Made by a program: the position numbers and the translations under genes
Assembly: GCA_964605095.1 (NCBI GenBank)
Contig: CAZSBS010000003.1
Coordinates: 1-43,112, forward strand
Direction of reading: 5' to 3'
Origin: JAUWQU01 sp964605095
GTDB taxonomy: Bacteria > Planctomycetota > Phycisphaerae > SM23-33
DNA: 43,112 nucleotides
Shown: piece by piece, positions 31,409 through 39,570 of the stretch
How positions within the stretch are numbered: the first letter of the stretch is position 1
How the letters are laid out: every line of letters begins with the position of its first letter
The notes under the pieces: model-generated
Told to the model about the DNA's origin: nothing
The model's input: only the letters and a program-made list of their open reading frames with translations
Database searches by the model: none

Positions 31409-34168
31409 ATGACTGAACGTGAATCACATACGACGGCCAGGGCGGGATCGCCCGATACGGGCAAAGCCGAGTCGCTTCTGGACCGCGCCCCCGGCGGGGC
31501 CGGAAGGAATATCCTGCTTGCCGTGGCGCTGGCGACTGTCGTCCTGGCCGTAATGATGGTCTGGTCCGTGCCGCGCCCCACGGGAGACCTCTATGTCGGC
31601 CTGGCGGCGGGGCGAGACATCATGGCCGGCAAGATGGGGCAGGTCGATGACTGGTCCTTCATGACCGAAGGCAGGGTCTGGATCAACCAGAACTGGGGCA
31701 CGAACCTGCTGTACTGGATTTCCAATGAGCTCGGCGGCGAGGCGGGGCTTCTGGTCCTCAAGGTCCTGATCATAATGACGGGGACGCTTTTCCTGATCCT
31801 GGCCTGCCGGCGGCGCGACGCGGACTGGCCCGTGGCGCTGCTAGTCTCGGCCGGGGTTATCGCGGCCGGGAGAAGCTTCATCGACCTTCGTCCAAACCTG
31901 ACCACGCTGATGTTCGTGCCGGTCATGCTCCACCTGCTCTACCGCACCACGGAAAAGCCGGGGCGGATCTGGCTGACGATGCTGGTCTTCGGCGTGATAT
32001 GGGCGAACCTGCACGGCGGGTTCACGCTGGGCCTGCTGGCGATGTTCTTCTGGGCGACGTGCGTGGTGATCCTGCCGATGCTCGGGCGGGAGAGGCTGGC
32101 GGCGTGGGTGCCGGGCGTTGCCATCGCGGCCTCGGTCGCCGCGAGCTTGTGGTACATTGTCGACGCAAACTCCGGTGCCGCGGTCACGCGGTCGGTCGTC
32201 GGCCCGACGCGCTCCCTCATCGTCATGGTCTTGCGAAACCTGCTTGCACCCGAGGTCATCTGGTCCGGCGTGGGCTTCGCCTCGACGCTGGCAATCTGGT
32301 ACGGCATCCGCCGGAGCGTCAGTAGAGGCGGCCAAGCCGGCCCAGGCGGCGGGGGCGAGCCGGTCGCGGATCGCATCAAGGAGCACCTTCGGGCGAAGTG
32401 GCCTTACCTGGCGGCGGCGTTTGGGGCGGTGGTGCTGGCGGGCGTTGTTACTCCGTTCGGCATACACAACGCATTCCGCGACTTCAGCAAGCTGAGCATG
32501 CCCTTCTGGGAGATGTGGAACCTGACGCATCCGCTCGTGGTGACGTTTGGCGCGGACAGCGACGTCTGGCGTAGCGTGATCGAGTGGAACAGCATTTTCA
32601 CAGCCTCGCCCAGCACGTTCGGCACGTCGTGGGAGTTTTTCGGCATCGTGGGTCTTTTCTGCACGCTGGCGCCACTGGGCGTGGCGATCAAGATCAGCCA
32701 GCGCAAACTGCTGGACGTCGAGGACTATGTCCTGCTGGCTGTGATCGTTGGCCTGTGCGTGGCCATAGTCGCCCAGGCTGCGCCCGTTCACAGTGAGTTC
32801 GGCAAGATGATCGACAAGGCTGAATTCGAGCACAGCGTCTCAGCCGACGCGCTGCACAGCGTCCAACTCCAATACTACGGCTGGCTTACGGTGATGATCG
32901 TCTACCCGCTGATAGGGCTGTTTACGGTTGGCGTTTCAATTGCGGTGATATCGGCCTGGATGGTCCGGCGGGAGATGGCGCCGTGGAGCGCCGAGCGGAT
33001 CGGCATCGTGGTCTTCGACGTCTGCATGGCGGCGGGGGGAATCAAGATGGCCTTCGGCGCCCGGAGGTTCATGCCGCTGGCGCTGATGCTGCTGGCGCCG
33101 CTGCTGGCGCGCCGCATGCAGTGGCTGGTCGGCTGGGTGGGCGACATTGTGACTGGCCGGGAGGATCCCGGCCGCGAAGAGGCCGGTCGGGGGGCCGCCG
33201 CCGCGAAGCCGCAGTTCACCCCGGCCCAGGGGCTAACTTGGCACCTGCCGACCATCTTCATCGGCCTGGCTGTCATGGTCGTCATCGGCATCCAGGCCGT
33301 GGCGAACTACAAACGCTACCGCACCGACAGCCCGCTTGTGCAATACCGAAGTGTGCTGAAGAACATGATCGTCTACCAGATGTTCTGTCCGCACGCCAAG
33401 GACTTCATCGTGGCCAACGACCTGTCCGGCAGGTGCTTCAACGAATGGAGGTGGGAGGGCTACCTGCGCTGGTACTGCCCGAAGCTCAAGATGCTCATCG
33501 GCGGGCGGGCCCAGCAGGCCTACGCGATCGAAACCTATAAGTTCCAGCGGAACCTGCTCGGAGGCCTGGTGCCGCTGAGCAAGCTTCAGGATATGGGCGT
33601 CCGGTGGGTGATCGTCCCGATGAACGGCACGTACGACTCGTTCATTCGCAGGGCCGTGTCTGACCCGGGCGCGGTGTGGGTGCCGATCTTCTACGACGGC
33701 GAGAACGTAATCCTCGCCAACTCCCGCCTGCCGGAGTGCCGGGAAGTCATCCGCCGGTGCCTCGCCTCGACACTGGCGTACCCCAACAAGGCCTACGCGC
33801 ACCTCAGCAGGGGCATGTGCCTGAACTCCGCGGTGATAAACCTTCCCATCCAGGCCTTGGCGGACATCAAGAAGGCCCAGCAGCTCGAGCCGATATCCAT
33901 GTCCTACGTCATGCTGAGCGAACTGTACAGTCGCGTGCCCCTCGAAAAGGGCGAGATCAACTATCTCGAAGGCGAGAACCGTCGCCTGGAGAAAATGGAC
34001 TACCATTGCCTTAACGGCTTCGAGATACTCCGCAGCCGCTACTACGCGCTGAGCCTGCTTGCCCGGTACTACAGGCAGACCGAGCAGCAAACCGAGCTAG
34101 CCCGCGTCGCCGCCGAGACGGCGGAGTTGAATGACCTGATGGGCCGCATCCTCGACGAGTGGGACTGA
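31409..34168 (+). CDS. Large polytopic membrane protein with C-terminal TPR-like region
   Basis: 919 residues from the ATG at 31409; an upstream extension is shadow of the previous gene. A cytoplasmic N-terminus leads into about 12 hydrophobic segments (ILLAVALATVVLAVMMVW first). A soluble segment after the first helix reads GLAAGRDIMAGKMGQVDDWS, then FMTEGRVWINQNWGT. This arrangement resembles the GT-C superfamily (Pmt/ArnT-like membrane glycosyltransferases), where acidic residues in the first loop are catalytic; here DDW may fill that role. The last 330 residues are soluble, with repeated Tyr- and Leu-rich helix pairs like TPRs (AYAHLSRGMCLNSAVINLPI). The substrate is unknown. It starts 7 bases after the ATP-cone gene. 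Confidence 0.7.
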   Translation: MTERESHTTARAGSPDTGKAESLLDRAPGGAGRNILLAVALATVVLAVMMVWSVPRPTGDLYVGLAAGRDIMAGKMGQVDDWSFMTEGRVWINQNWGTNLLYWISNELGGEAGLLVLKVLIIMTGTLFLILACRRRDADWPVALLVSAGVIAAGRSFIDLRPNLTTLMFVPVMLHLLYRTTEKPGRIWLTMLVFGVIWANLHGGFTLGLLAMFFWATCVVILPMLGRERLAAWVPGVAIAASVAASLWYIVDANSGAAVTRSVVGPTRSLIVMVLRNLLAPEVIWSGVGFASTLAIWYGIRRSVSRGGQAGPGGGGEPVADRIKEHLRAKWPYLAAAFGAVVLAGVVTPFGIHNAFRDFSKLSMPFWEMWNLTHPLVVTFGADSDVWRSVIEWNSIFTASPSTFGTSWEFFGIVGLFCTLAPLGVAIKISQRKLLDVEDYVLLAVIVGLCVAIVAQAAPVHSEFGKMIDKAEFEHSVSADALHSVQLQYYGWLTVMIVYPLIGLFTVGVSIAVISAWMVRREMAPWSAERIGIVVFDVCMAAGGIKMAFGARRFMPLALMLLAPLLARRMQWLVGWVGDIVTGREDPGREEAGRGAAAAKPQFTPAQGLTWHLPTIFIGLAVMVVIGIQAVANYKRYRTDSPLVQYRSVLKNMIVYQMFCPHAKDFIVANDLSGRCFNEWRWEGYLRWYCPKLKMLIGGRAQQAYAIETYKFQRNLLGGLVPLSKLQDMGVRWVIVPMNGTYDSFIRRAVSDPGAVWVPIFYDGENVILANSRLPECREVIRRCLASTLAYPNKAYAHLSRGMCLNSAVINLPIQALADIKKAQQLEPISMSYVMLSELYSRVPLEKGEINYLEGENRRLEKMDYHCLNGFEILRSRYYALSLLARYYRQTEQQTELARVAAETAELNDLMGRILDEWD

Positions 34169-34360
34169 CGCGGCGTCAGTTGGTCGGGTACAGGCGGCCG
34201 GGTACCGGCCGAGGAAATGGACAACTCCCCGCTTTTCGGCTGGTGCCAATGCGGGGGCGACAAAAATTATGGGCACACCATGCATAAATATAACACCAGT
34301 AGTTGCATGATGTTGGGTAACAAAGTGGGCCGCAATATTCAGTCGGCGAGTGGATTTTTC

Positions 34361-34390
34361 TTGAATAAAATACTATCATGTGATAGTATT
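34361..34390 (+). promoter_or_regulatory. Promoter with palindromic operator of the toxin-antitoxin operon
   Basis: TTGAAT (34361-34366), a 17-base spacer and TAGTAT (34384-34389) form a promoter. The perfect palindrome AATACTATCA-TG-TGATAGTATT (34369-34390) covers the spacer and the -10 box. This is where the HTH antitoxin would bind to repress its own operon. Confidence 0.75.
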
Positions 34391-34412
34391 ATGCCGATTA
34401 GGAGTTAGGCTG

Positions 34413-34784
34413 ATGGCCACTAGGGACGAGGTCCTCAGCTTTCTAAGCCTGTTCAAGGGCTGCGTCATCCTTGACCGGTATATGGTCAAGAACAAAGAAA
34501 AGAACCGCCAGGGACTGATCAACCTTGGTATCACGCCTGACCAACGCCGCGAGACTTTGCTGGGGCTTACGCCTGAGGATTATCACGCCGGCCCCAAGCC
34601 CGACGACACCGATTACACCAAGGAGGTGTGGGAGTTCGGCCGCGACGTTGGGGGCGTGGAGGTGTACATCAAACTGCGGGTTGTTAAGGACCCTCGGAAA
34701 AAGGGTGTATATCACGCTACGGTCTGGTCTTTTCACCCGGCCGAGCACCCGATGAAATACCCGTTACGGGGAGCCGACCAATGA
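34413..34784 (+). CDS. MqsR-like toxin of a type II toxin-antitoxin pair
   Basis: 123 residues from the ATG at 34413, with AGGAG 8 bases upstream. The pattern TLLGLTPEDYHAGPKPDDTD, then EVYIKLRVV and ATVWSFHPAEHPM, follows E. coli MqsR (IIGLSESDFY, VYLKITV, VLIVSFKEK), a RelE-fold mRNA interferase. Similarity is modest, so the family is not certain. The first 30 residues are longer than in MqsR. The stop codon overlaps the antitoxin start in an ATGA. Toxin before antitoxin is the order of mqsRA. Base composition is a little less GC-rich than the neighbours, which suggests transfer. Confidence 0.72.
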   Translation: MATRDEVLSFLSLFKGCVILDRYMVKNKEKNRQGLINLGITPDQRRETLLGLTPEDYHAGPKPDDTDYTKEVWEFGRDVGGVEVYIKLRVVKDPRKKGVYHATVWSFHPAEHPMKYPLRGADQ

Positions 34785-35815
34785 AACGAGAAGCGTTTTG
34801 CCCAAATTGCGAGGATTACCGCGCTACGAAGGTAGTGGAGCGGACTGAGCGGTACAAGGTCCGGGGGCTGGACATCGAAGTGCCGGTTCGATCCGAGGCA
34901 TGCGCCGAGTGCGGCGGGCAGCTTGGGTCCGATGAGCAGGACAAGCAGGTGCTCAATGCGGCTTACGCCAAGTATCGTAGCCAGGTGGACCTGCTGGGGC
35001 CGGAGCAGATCAAGGATATCCGCAAGCGCTACAGGCTCAGCCAGAAGTCCTTCGCGGCCCTGCTGGGTATGAGCGAGGCGACGATCAACCGATACGAGCA
35101 GGGAGGGCTTCAGGACCCGGCCCACGACACTGCTATCCGGGCGTGCGAAAATCCCGAGGTCGCTCGCGAGCTGCTTGAGCGCCGCGGGCATATGTTGTCG
35201 GACTGGCAGCGCAAGCGGATGGAGGAGGCCCTGAGCGGCCAACCGGAGCCGTGTGGAACCTGGGTGGACTTGCCCGGCAGGGCCAGTTGGATTCAGGCTG
35301 GCGACGAAGTGTCCGACCGAACCGGGTATCGCCGATTCGAGTGTGATCGCTATGTGGCGGTCGTCCTTTGGTTCTGCAAGAAGCTCGGTATGGTCTGGAA
35401 GACACCGATAAACAAGTTCATGTTCTATGCCGACTTCCTGTCCTTCAAGACCGCGACCGTCTCTCTGACGGGCACAGCCTATCGGAAAGCGCCTCACGGA
35501 CCAGTTCCGGCCGATTATGGGATGCTCCTCGGCTGGATGGAGGGGGAGGGCTTGCTGGAGTGCCGGGAGGTATCATTCCCGAACGGGAATACGGGTTTCC
35601 GTTACAGCGCGGGGCCAAACGCCCCTTCGGAGGGCTTCAGATTCACTGAGCATGAGTTGCGGGTCCTGGAAAAGGTCGCCGCTGAGCTTGGACGCCTCGG
35701 GGCTAAGCAAGTCTCGGATCGCTCGCACAAAGAACCAGCATGGCGTGACACGGCCGATGGGCAGTTAATCTCTTACGAGCACGCACGAACCTTGTCGATC
35801 TCCTTGTCGGAGTGA
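34781..35815 (+). CDS. MqsA-like antitoxin fused to a Panacea (DUF4065/SocA) domain
   Basis: 344 residues. Cys7, Cys10, Cys41 and Cys44 (CPNC and CAEC) form a zinc ribbon as in MqsA/YgiT. An XRE-type HTH spans about 75-115 (IKDIRKRYRLSQKSFAALLG, SEATINRYEQGG). From about 185 a Panacea/DUF4065 domain follows: WFCKKLGMVWKTPINKFMFY, ADFLSFKTATVSLTGTAYRK, APHGPVPADYGMLLGWMEGE. Panacea domains act as broad antitoxins that pair with many toxin folds. The protein should neutralise the toxin encoded just before it and repress the operon through the palindrome at 34369-34390. The name PanA would fit but is not assigned here. Confidence 0.82.
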   Translation: MKREAFCPNCEDYRATKVVERTERYKVRGLDIEVPVRSEACAECGGQLGSDEQDKQVLNAAYAKYRSQVDLLGPEQIKDIRKRYRLSQKSFAALLGMSEATINRYEQGGLQDPAHDTAIRACENPEVARELLERRGHMLSDWQRKRMEEALSGQPEPCGTWVDLPGRASWIQAGDEVSDRTGYRRFECDRYVAVVLWFCKKLGMVWKTPINKFMFYADFLSFKTATVSLTGTAYRKAPHGPVPADYGMLLGWMEGEGLLECREVSFPNGNTGFRYSAGPNAPSEGFRFTEHELRVLEKVAAELGRLGAKQVSDRSHKEPAWRDTADGQLISYEHARTLSISLSE

Positions 35816-35929
35816 GCCCAGAAGGGGGCGGAAGTGGCACCGCCCCCAATTGCATACGCCACGAATATCGTCCGGCACGTGGCTTTGGCGGCTCGTGTGC
35901 GAATGCCGTCAGCACCCGCTCACTGGGCG

Positions 35930-36253
35930 TCAGTCGCAATGGAACACCTCTTCCATTCCGGCCCACCACTCGCCGGGCGCGCGGGTTTCCAGCGGTTCCT
36001 GGCACGGTTTGCAGACGGCCCACCATTTCCGCGTGGTCTCGTCGTCGGCCATCTTGGCCATGTCCGCGTCGAAGTCGTCGCCCACGTACTCGAAGTAGCT
36101 GAAGAGATACCCGTCCTTGTGATAGATCGAGTAGTTGCGGATGTTGCACTCGGCGATCTTCTTCAGCACATCCGGCCAGACGGCCGCGTGAAGCGTCTTG
36201 TACTGCTCGAACTTTTCCGGGCGGACCTTCAGGACCATTCCGTATCGTTTCAT
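35930..36253 (-). CDS. rhaM: L-rhamnose mutarotase
   Basis: 107 residues from the ATG at 36253 with GGAGG 6 bases upstream. It speeds conversion between the alpha and beta anomers of L-rhamnose (RhaM/RhaU/YiiL, DUF718). Tyr18 and His22 (FEQYKTLH), Trp26 in VWPDVL, IRNYSIYHKDGYLFSYFEY and the RKWW pair near 85-88 match the active-site pattern of E. coli RhaM, and the length (about 104) agrees. It is the last gene of the ABC importer operon, 23 bases after the binding protein. As in Rhizobium rhaSTPQU, this gene points to L-rhamnose as the transported sugar. Confidence 0.93.
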   Translation of the reverse strand: MKRYGMVLKVRPEKFEQYKTLHAAVWPDVLKKIAECNIRNYSIYHKDGYLFSYFEYVGDDFDADMAKMADDETTRKWWAVCKPCQEPLETRAPGEWWAGMEEVFHCD

Positions 36254-36276
36254 GGTTGGCCTCCAGGGGGCGGGTT

Positions 36277-37473
36277 TCACCACTGTGCGGGCAGGTAGTT
36301 ATCGACGTCCTTTGCGGTGATGATATGCTTTGGCAGGTAGTAAACAGGCTTGAGGTCGGTCTTGCCGTTGAACCAGTCAGCCGCGAGCTTCATCGGCAGC
36401 GCGCCGTCGGCCTCGGGGCTCTGGTAGGTAATGGCGTTGAGCGACCCGGCCTTGATGAAGTCCATGCCCACCTTGGAGTTGCCCGCCGCGACGCGGACGA
36501 TTGTCTCCCGCCCGGCATTCTTGCACGCCTCGTTAATGCCGATCTGGGCGCCCGAGTCATCAGCGCTGACGATGCCCTTTAGCTCCGGGCCGTACTTGGT
36601 GATCCAGCCGGAGACGACTTGGGCGGTTTTCTCGGCCTCGAGCATGGTCGTCTGCATGTCCAGGCACTTCATCCTGGGTGCGATCTTTTTGAGTTCCGAG
36701 ACCACCGCGAACGTCCGCGAGAAAAACGGCGATCCGCCGGGCATGTGTCGGACGATGCAGTAGCCTCCCTCGTGGTTCATCTTGTCGGCGAACTGCCGGG
36801 CCAGCATGCGGAACTGGCCCCAGTCGTCCGGGCCAGTCCACGTGAGCACGTACGGCATGCCCTTGTCCACCGGGATAAGGTTGCTGGCGATTACGGGGAT
36901 GCCCGCCTGGTTGAGCTTTCGCAGCATGGGCACCACGGCCGTGGCGTCGACGGGAAAGATTATCACCAGGTCCGGGCGCTCGTTGATGACCTGGTCGACC
37001 TGCTGCGACTGGATGTTGACGTCCGCGTTGCCGGCCGTAAGGGTCTTCAAGCGTATGCCGTAAGCGTTGGCGACCTTCTCCATGCCTCGCGTGTAGGCCG
37101 TGGTGTACGGGTGGTCCATGTGTCGCAGGCACATGACATACTTGCCCTTGGCCCCGTCGGCGGGGCTGCTGGGCAGGTTGACCTTCGTGCAGTTCCAGCC
37201 GGCGTACTCCATGTCGTACCAGCGCAGGGGATCCTCCTCGGGCAGCTTGGACGGATCGGCCGGGCGGGGCGGCGCCTTCAGCGGCGAGGGGTCTATGATA
37301 ATCAACGGCTGGTTGTCCGCGGACTTCAGGCCCGATACATCCACCGCCAGCGACTCGGCAAGCGACGCCGCCCTGTCGGTGGAACCGCGGGCGTCATTCT
37401 TCTGATCCTGACACCCGCAAGCCGCCGCCACCGCCAATGCCAACCCCATCGCAGTCATCAAACGAAGTGTCAT
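36277..37473 (-). CDS. Sugar ABC transporter substrate-binding lipoprotein
   Basis: 398 residues from the ATG at 37473 (MTLRLMTAMGLALAVAAACG), a lipoprotein-type signal with Cys near 19-21 followed by a charged linker. From about 100 it is a type I periplasmic-binding fold of the RbsB/LacI-like family: GKYVMCLRHMDHPYTTAYTR, GMEKVANAYGIRLKTLTAGN, ERPDLVIIFPVDATAVVPML, GIVSADDSGAQIGINEACKN, and PEADGALPMKLAADWFNGKT. The Trp-rich LRWYDMEYAGWN segment before the fold is unusual. It overlaps the upstream permease by 4 bases (ATGA). Given the mutarotase after it, the ligand is probably L-rhamnose. Confidence 0.9.
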   Translation of the reverse strand: MTLRLMTAMGLALAVAAACGCQDQKNDARGSTDRAASLAESLAVDVSGLKSADNQPLIIIDPSPLKAPPRPADPSKLPEEDPLRWYDMEYAGWNCTKVNLPSSPADGAKGKYVMCLRHMDHPYTTAYTRGMEKVANAYGIRLKTLTAGNADVNIQSQQVDQVINERPDLVIIFPVDATAVVPMLRKLNQAGIPVIASNLIPVDKGMPYVLTWTGPDDWGQFRMLARQFADKMNHEGGYCIVRHMPGGSPFFSRTFAVVSELKKIAPRMKCLDMQTTMLEAEKTAQVVSGWITKYGPELKGIVSADDSGAQIGINEACKNAGRETIVRVAAGNSKVGMDFIKAGSLNAITYQSPEADGALPMKLAADWFNGKTDLKPVYYLPKHIITAKDVDNYLPAQW

Positions 37474-38549
37474 GAGGAAGCTCCTCTTGCCTTGAGTTCC
37501 GCCAGCAGATCCTTTCGCTGGCCCTTGGTTCTCTGGCGCAGCCGCAGCCAAAACGCATCGTACAGGATTACCAGCGCCAGGACCAGCCCGCTGGCCATCA
37601 GTTTGATCTCGTGCCCGGCCCCGAGGCAACTCAGGCCGTTGATGAGGGCCGTCAGCGCCACCAGCGCCACGGCCGAGCCGATGACTGTGCCCTTGCCGCC
37701 TTCCATGCTCGTGCCGCCGATTATGACGGCGGCGACGATGGCCATGAGGGAGTTCTCGCCGAGCTTGAGGCTTCCGGCGGCTTCGCTCATGGCGACCAGT
37801 GAGCCGCCCAGTGCGGACAGTCCGGCCGAGATTACGAACGCTCCGACGACGTAGGCGTCGACGCGCATTCCGGAATACCACGCGGTCTGGGGGTTGCCTC
37901 CCATCAGGTAGAAGCCGCGTCCGACGGGCGTGCGGCGCAGCACCAGACCCGCCCCGGCCAGCATGGTTAGTGGGATGAGGTTCCGTGGCGTCAGCCAGAG
38001 CGTCATCCAGGCCGACCATGGCATCGCGCCGCCTGGTGCGCCGTGGGCGTCGCCGAGAAGCGGGCGTTGGAGCCAGTCCGACAGGCCGAACGACTCGGCG
38101 GGGATGGTTCCGCCCTTGCAGTAGATGGCCATAGCATTGTAGACGATTATCATTGCCCCGAGCGTGACGATGAACGAGTTGATCTTCGCCTTTGCCACGA
38201 GCAGGCCGTTGAGCATTCCCAGCACCACGCCGGAAGCCGCCGCGACCGCCAGCGCCCCGGCCCAGCCGAGCTGCGGGGCAAGGCCCATCACGAGCATTCC
38301 GCCCAACGTCATGGCCGAGCCGACCGACAGGTCGAGTTGTCCGGCCAGCAGAACGATGGTGAATCCGATGGCGGCGGGCAGATTCGTTCCGGCGCCCTTG
38401 AGTATGTCGGCGAAGTTTCGCGGCGTCAGGAAGTTAGGCGCGACGGCGCCCATGACGGCGAAGATGGCTGCGCACAGCAGCCAGACGCGCCAGCGATAGA
38501 CCGTCGCCGCGGCCCCGCCTGCCGCCGAGATGCCGCCGGCGTCACGCAT
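37470..38549 (-). CDS. Sugar ABC transporter permease (second)
   Basis: 359 residues, an inner-membrane RbsC-type permease with about 8-10 helices. TIVLLAGQLDLSVGSAMTLG is the classic motif of this family, and FVISAGLSALGGSLVAMSEA and VIIGGTSMEGGKGTVIGSAV contain the coupling region for the ATPase. A 35-residue cytoplasmic start precedes the first helix. It overlaps the first permease by 8 bases and the binding-protein gene by 4, so all are translationally coupled. Two different permeases make a heterodimer, as in rhamnose and autoinducer-2 importers rather than in RbsC homodimers. Confidence 0.92.
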   Translation of the reverse strand: MRDAGGISAAGGAAATVYRWRVWLLCAAIFAVMGAVAPNFLTPRNFADILKGAGTNLPAAIGFTIVLLAGQLDLSVGSAMTLGGMLVMGLAPQLGWAGALAVAAASGVVLGMLNGLLVAKAKINSFIVTLGAMIIVYNAMAIYCKGGTIPAESFGLSDWLQRPLLGDAHGAPGGAMPWSAWMTLWLTPRNLIPLTMLAGAGLVLRRTPVGRGFYLMGGNPQTAWYSGMRVDAYVVGAFVISAGLSALGGSLVAMSEAAGSLKLGENSLMAIVAAVIIGGTSMEGGKGTVIGSAVALVALTALINGLSCLGAGHEIKLMASGLVLALVILYDAFWLRLRQRTKGQRKDLLAELKARGASS

Positions 38550-39570
38550 CGTCGCTGCCCGCCTTTCTCCGCGAGAAGGAGTTTATCCCGACGACCATGA
38601 TGAAGACCGCGCCCTGGACGATGTTCTGCTGGAACTGGCCGATCGTGACCTCGCCGATCCGCACCAGCGACATCACGTTGTTCATCAGCGCGATCGCCAT
38701 CACGCCGCCCATCACGCCGGCGATGTTGCCGCGTCCCCCCGCCAGCGTCATCCCGCCAAGCACCACCGCGGTGATGGTCTTGAAGTCGTACCCGTCGCCG
38801 ATGTACACGGCTCCGACTTTGTTGAAGCTCGTCAGCAGTATTCCCGCTAGGCCGCTGGTCAGGGACGATATCACGAAAGCCCAGGCCACGACGCGCTTTA
38901 CCCGAACGCCGCTGAGCCTGGCAACTTCATAGTTCGAGCCGGTCAGCTTCAGGGCTGCGCCGTATCCGCTGTGCCGCATGACGGCGTGGCCGGCGACGGC
39001 GGCGATAGCGAGGATCACCGCCGGCAGCGGCACAACGCCGAAAACCGCGTGGTGATAAAGGTCCAGAAACGCTCGCCCGGCGGCGGTGGCCTCGTCGGGG
39101 TATATTTGCCGGCCCGCATACGCCCAGCGGATTACGCCCGACAGGACGCTCATCATGGCGAGAGTCCAGATGATCGGGTTTAGGCGCAGGTAACCGACGA
39201 CCAAGCCGTTGATGATTCCGATGACCAACCCGGCCGCAAGGCCCGCGGCAAGGCTCGCGGCGATGCCGTACGGCAACGCCCAGACCGCGACCGTGCCCGA
39301 CAGCGCCATGATGCCCGGTATCGACAAGTCCACGTAGTGCCGGCTGTAGGTTATGAACGCCACGCCCACCGAGACGATGCCCATCAGAGTAACGGCGCGG
39401 AGGGCGTTGAGGAGGTTCTCGGCCGCGAGGAACTCGCGGGAAATCCCGCAGCCGATGGCGAACAAAGCGGCGACGAGTATGTAGACGCCCAGCACGTTGA
39501 GCGTTTCGACGAGCCGGCTTGACGCCAGTTCCCGGCCATCACCGCGGACGATTTGTGCAGGCTCGGTCAT
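38542..39570 (-). CDS. Sugar ABC transporter permease (first)
   Basis: 342 residues from the ATG at 39570 (MTEPAQIVRGDGRELASSRL); the open frame further upstream lies inside the ATPase gene and is shadow. RbsC-type inner-membrane permease: LMGIVSVGVAFITYSRHYVD then LSIPG is the family motif near residue 65. VVLGGMTLAGGRGNIAGVMG near 280 is the ATPase-facing loop. It overlaps the ATPase stop by 4 bases (ATGA) and the second permease by 8. It pairs with the second permease to form the channel. Confidence 0.92.
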   Translation of the reverse strand: MTEPAQIVRGDGRELASSRLVETLNVLGVYILVAALFAIGCGISREFLAAENLLNALRAVTLMGIVSVGVAFITYSRHYVDLSIPGIMALSGTVAVWALPYGIAASLAAGLAAGLVIGIINGLVVGYLRLNPIIWTLAMMSVLSGVIRWAYAGRQIYPDEATAAGRAFLDLYHHAVFGVVPLPAVILAIAAVAGHAVMRHSGYGAALKLTGSNYEVARLSGVRVKRVVAWAFVISSLTSGLAGILLTSFNKVGAVYIGDGYDFKTITAVVLGGMTLAGGRGNIAGVMGGVMAIALMNNVMSLVRIGEVTIGQFQQNIVQGAVFIMVVGINSFSRRKAGSDDA

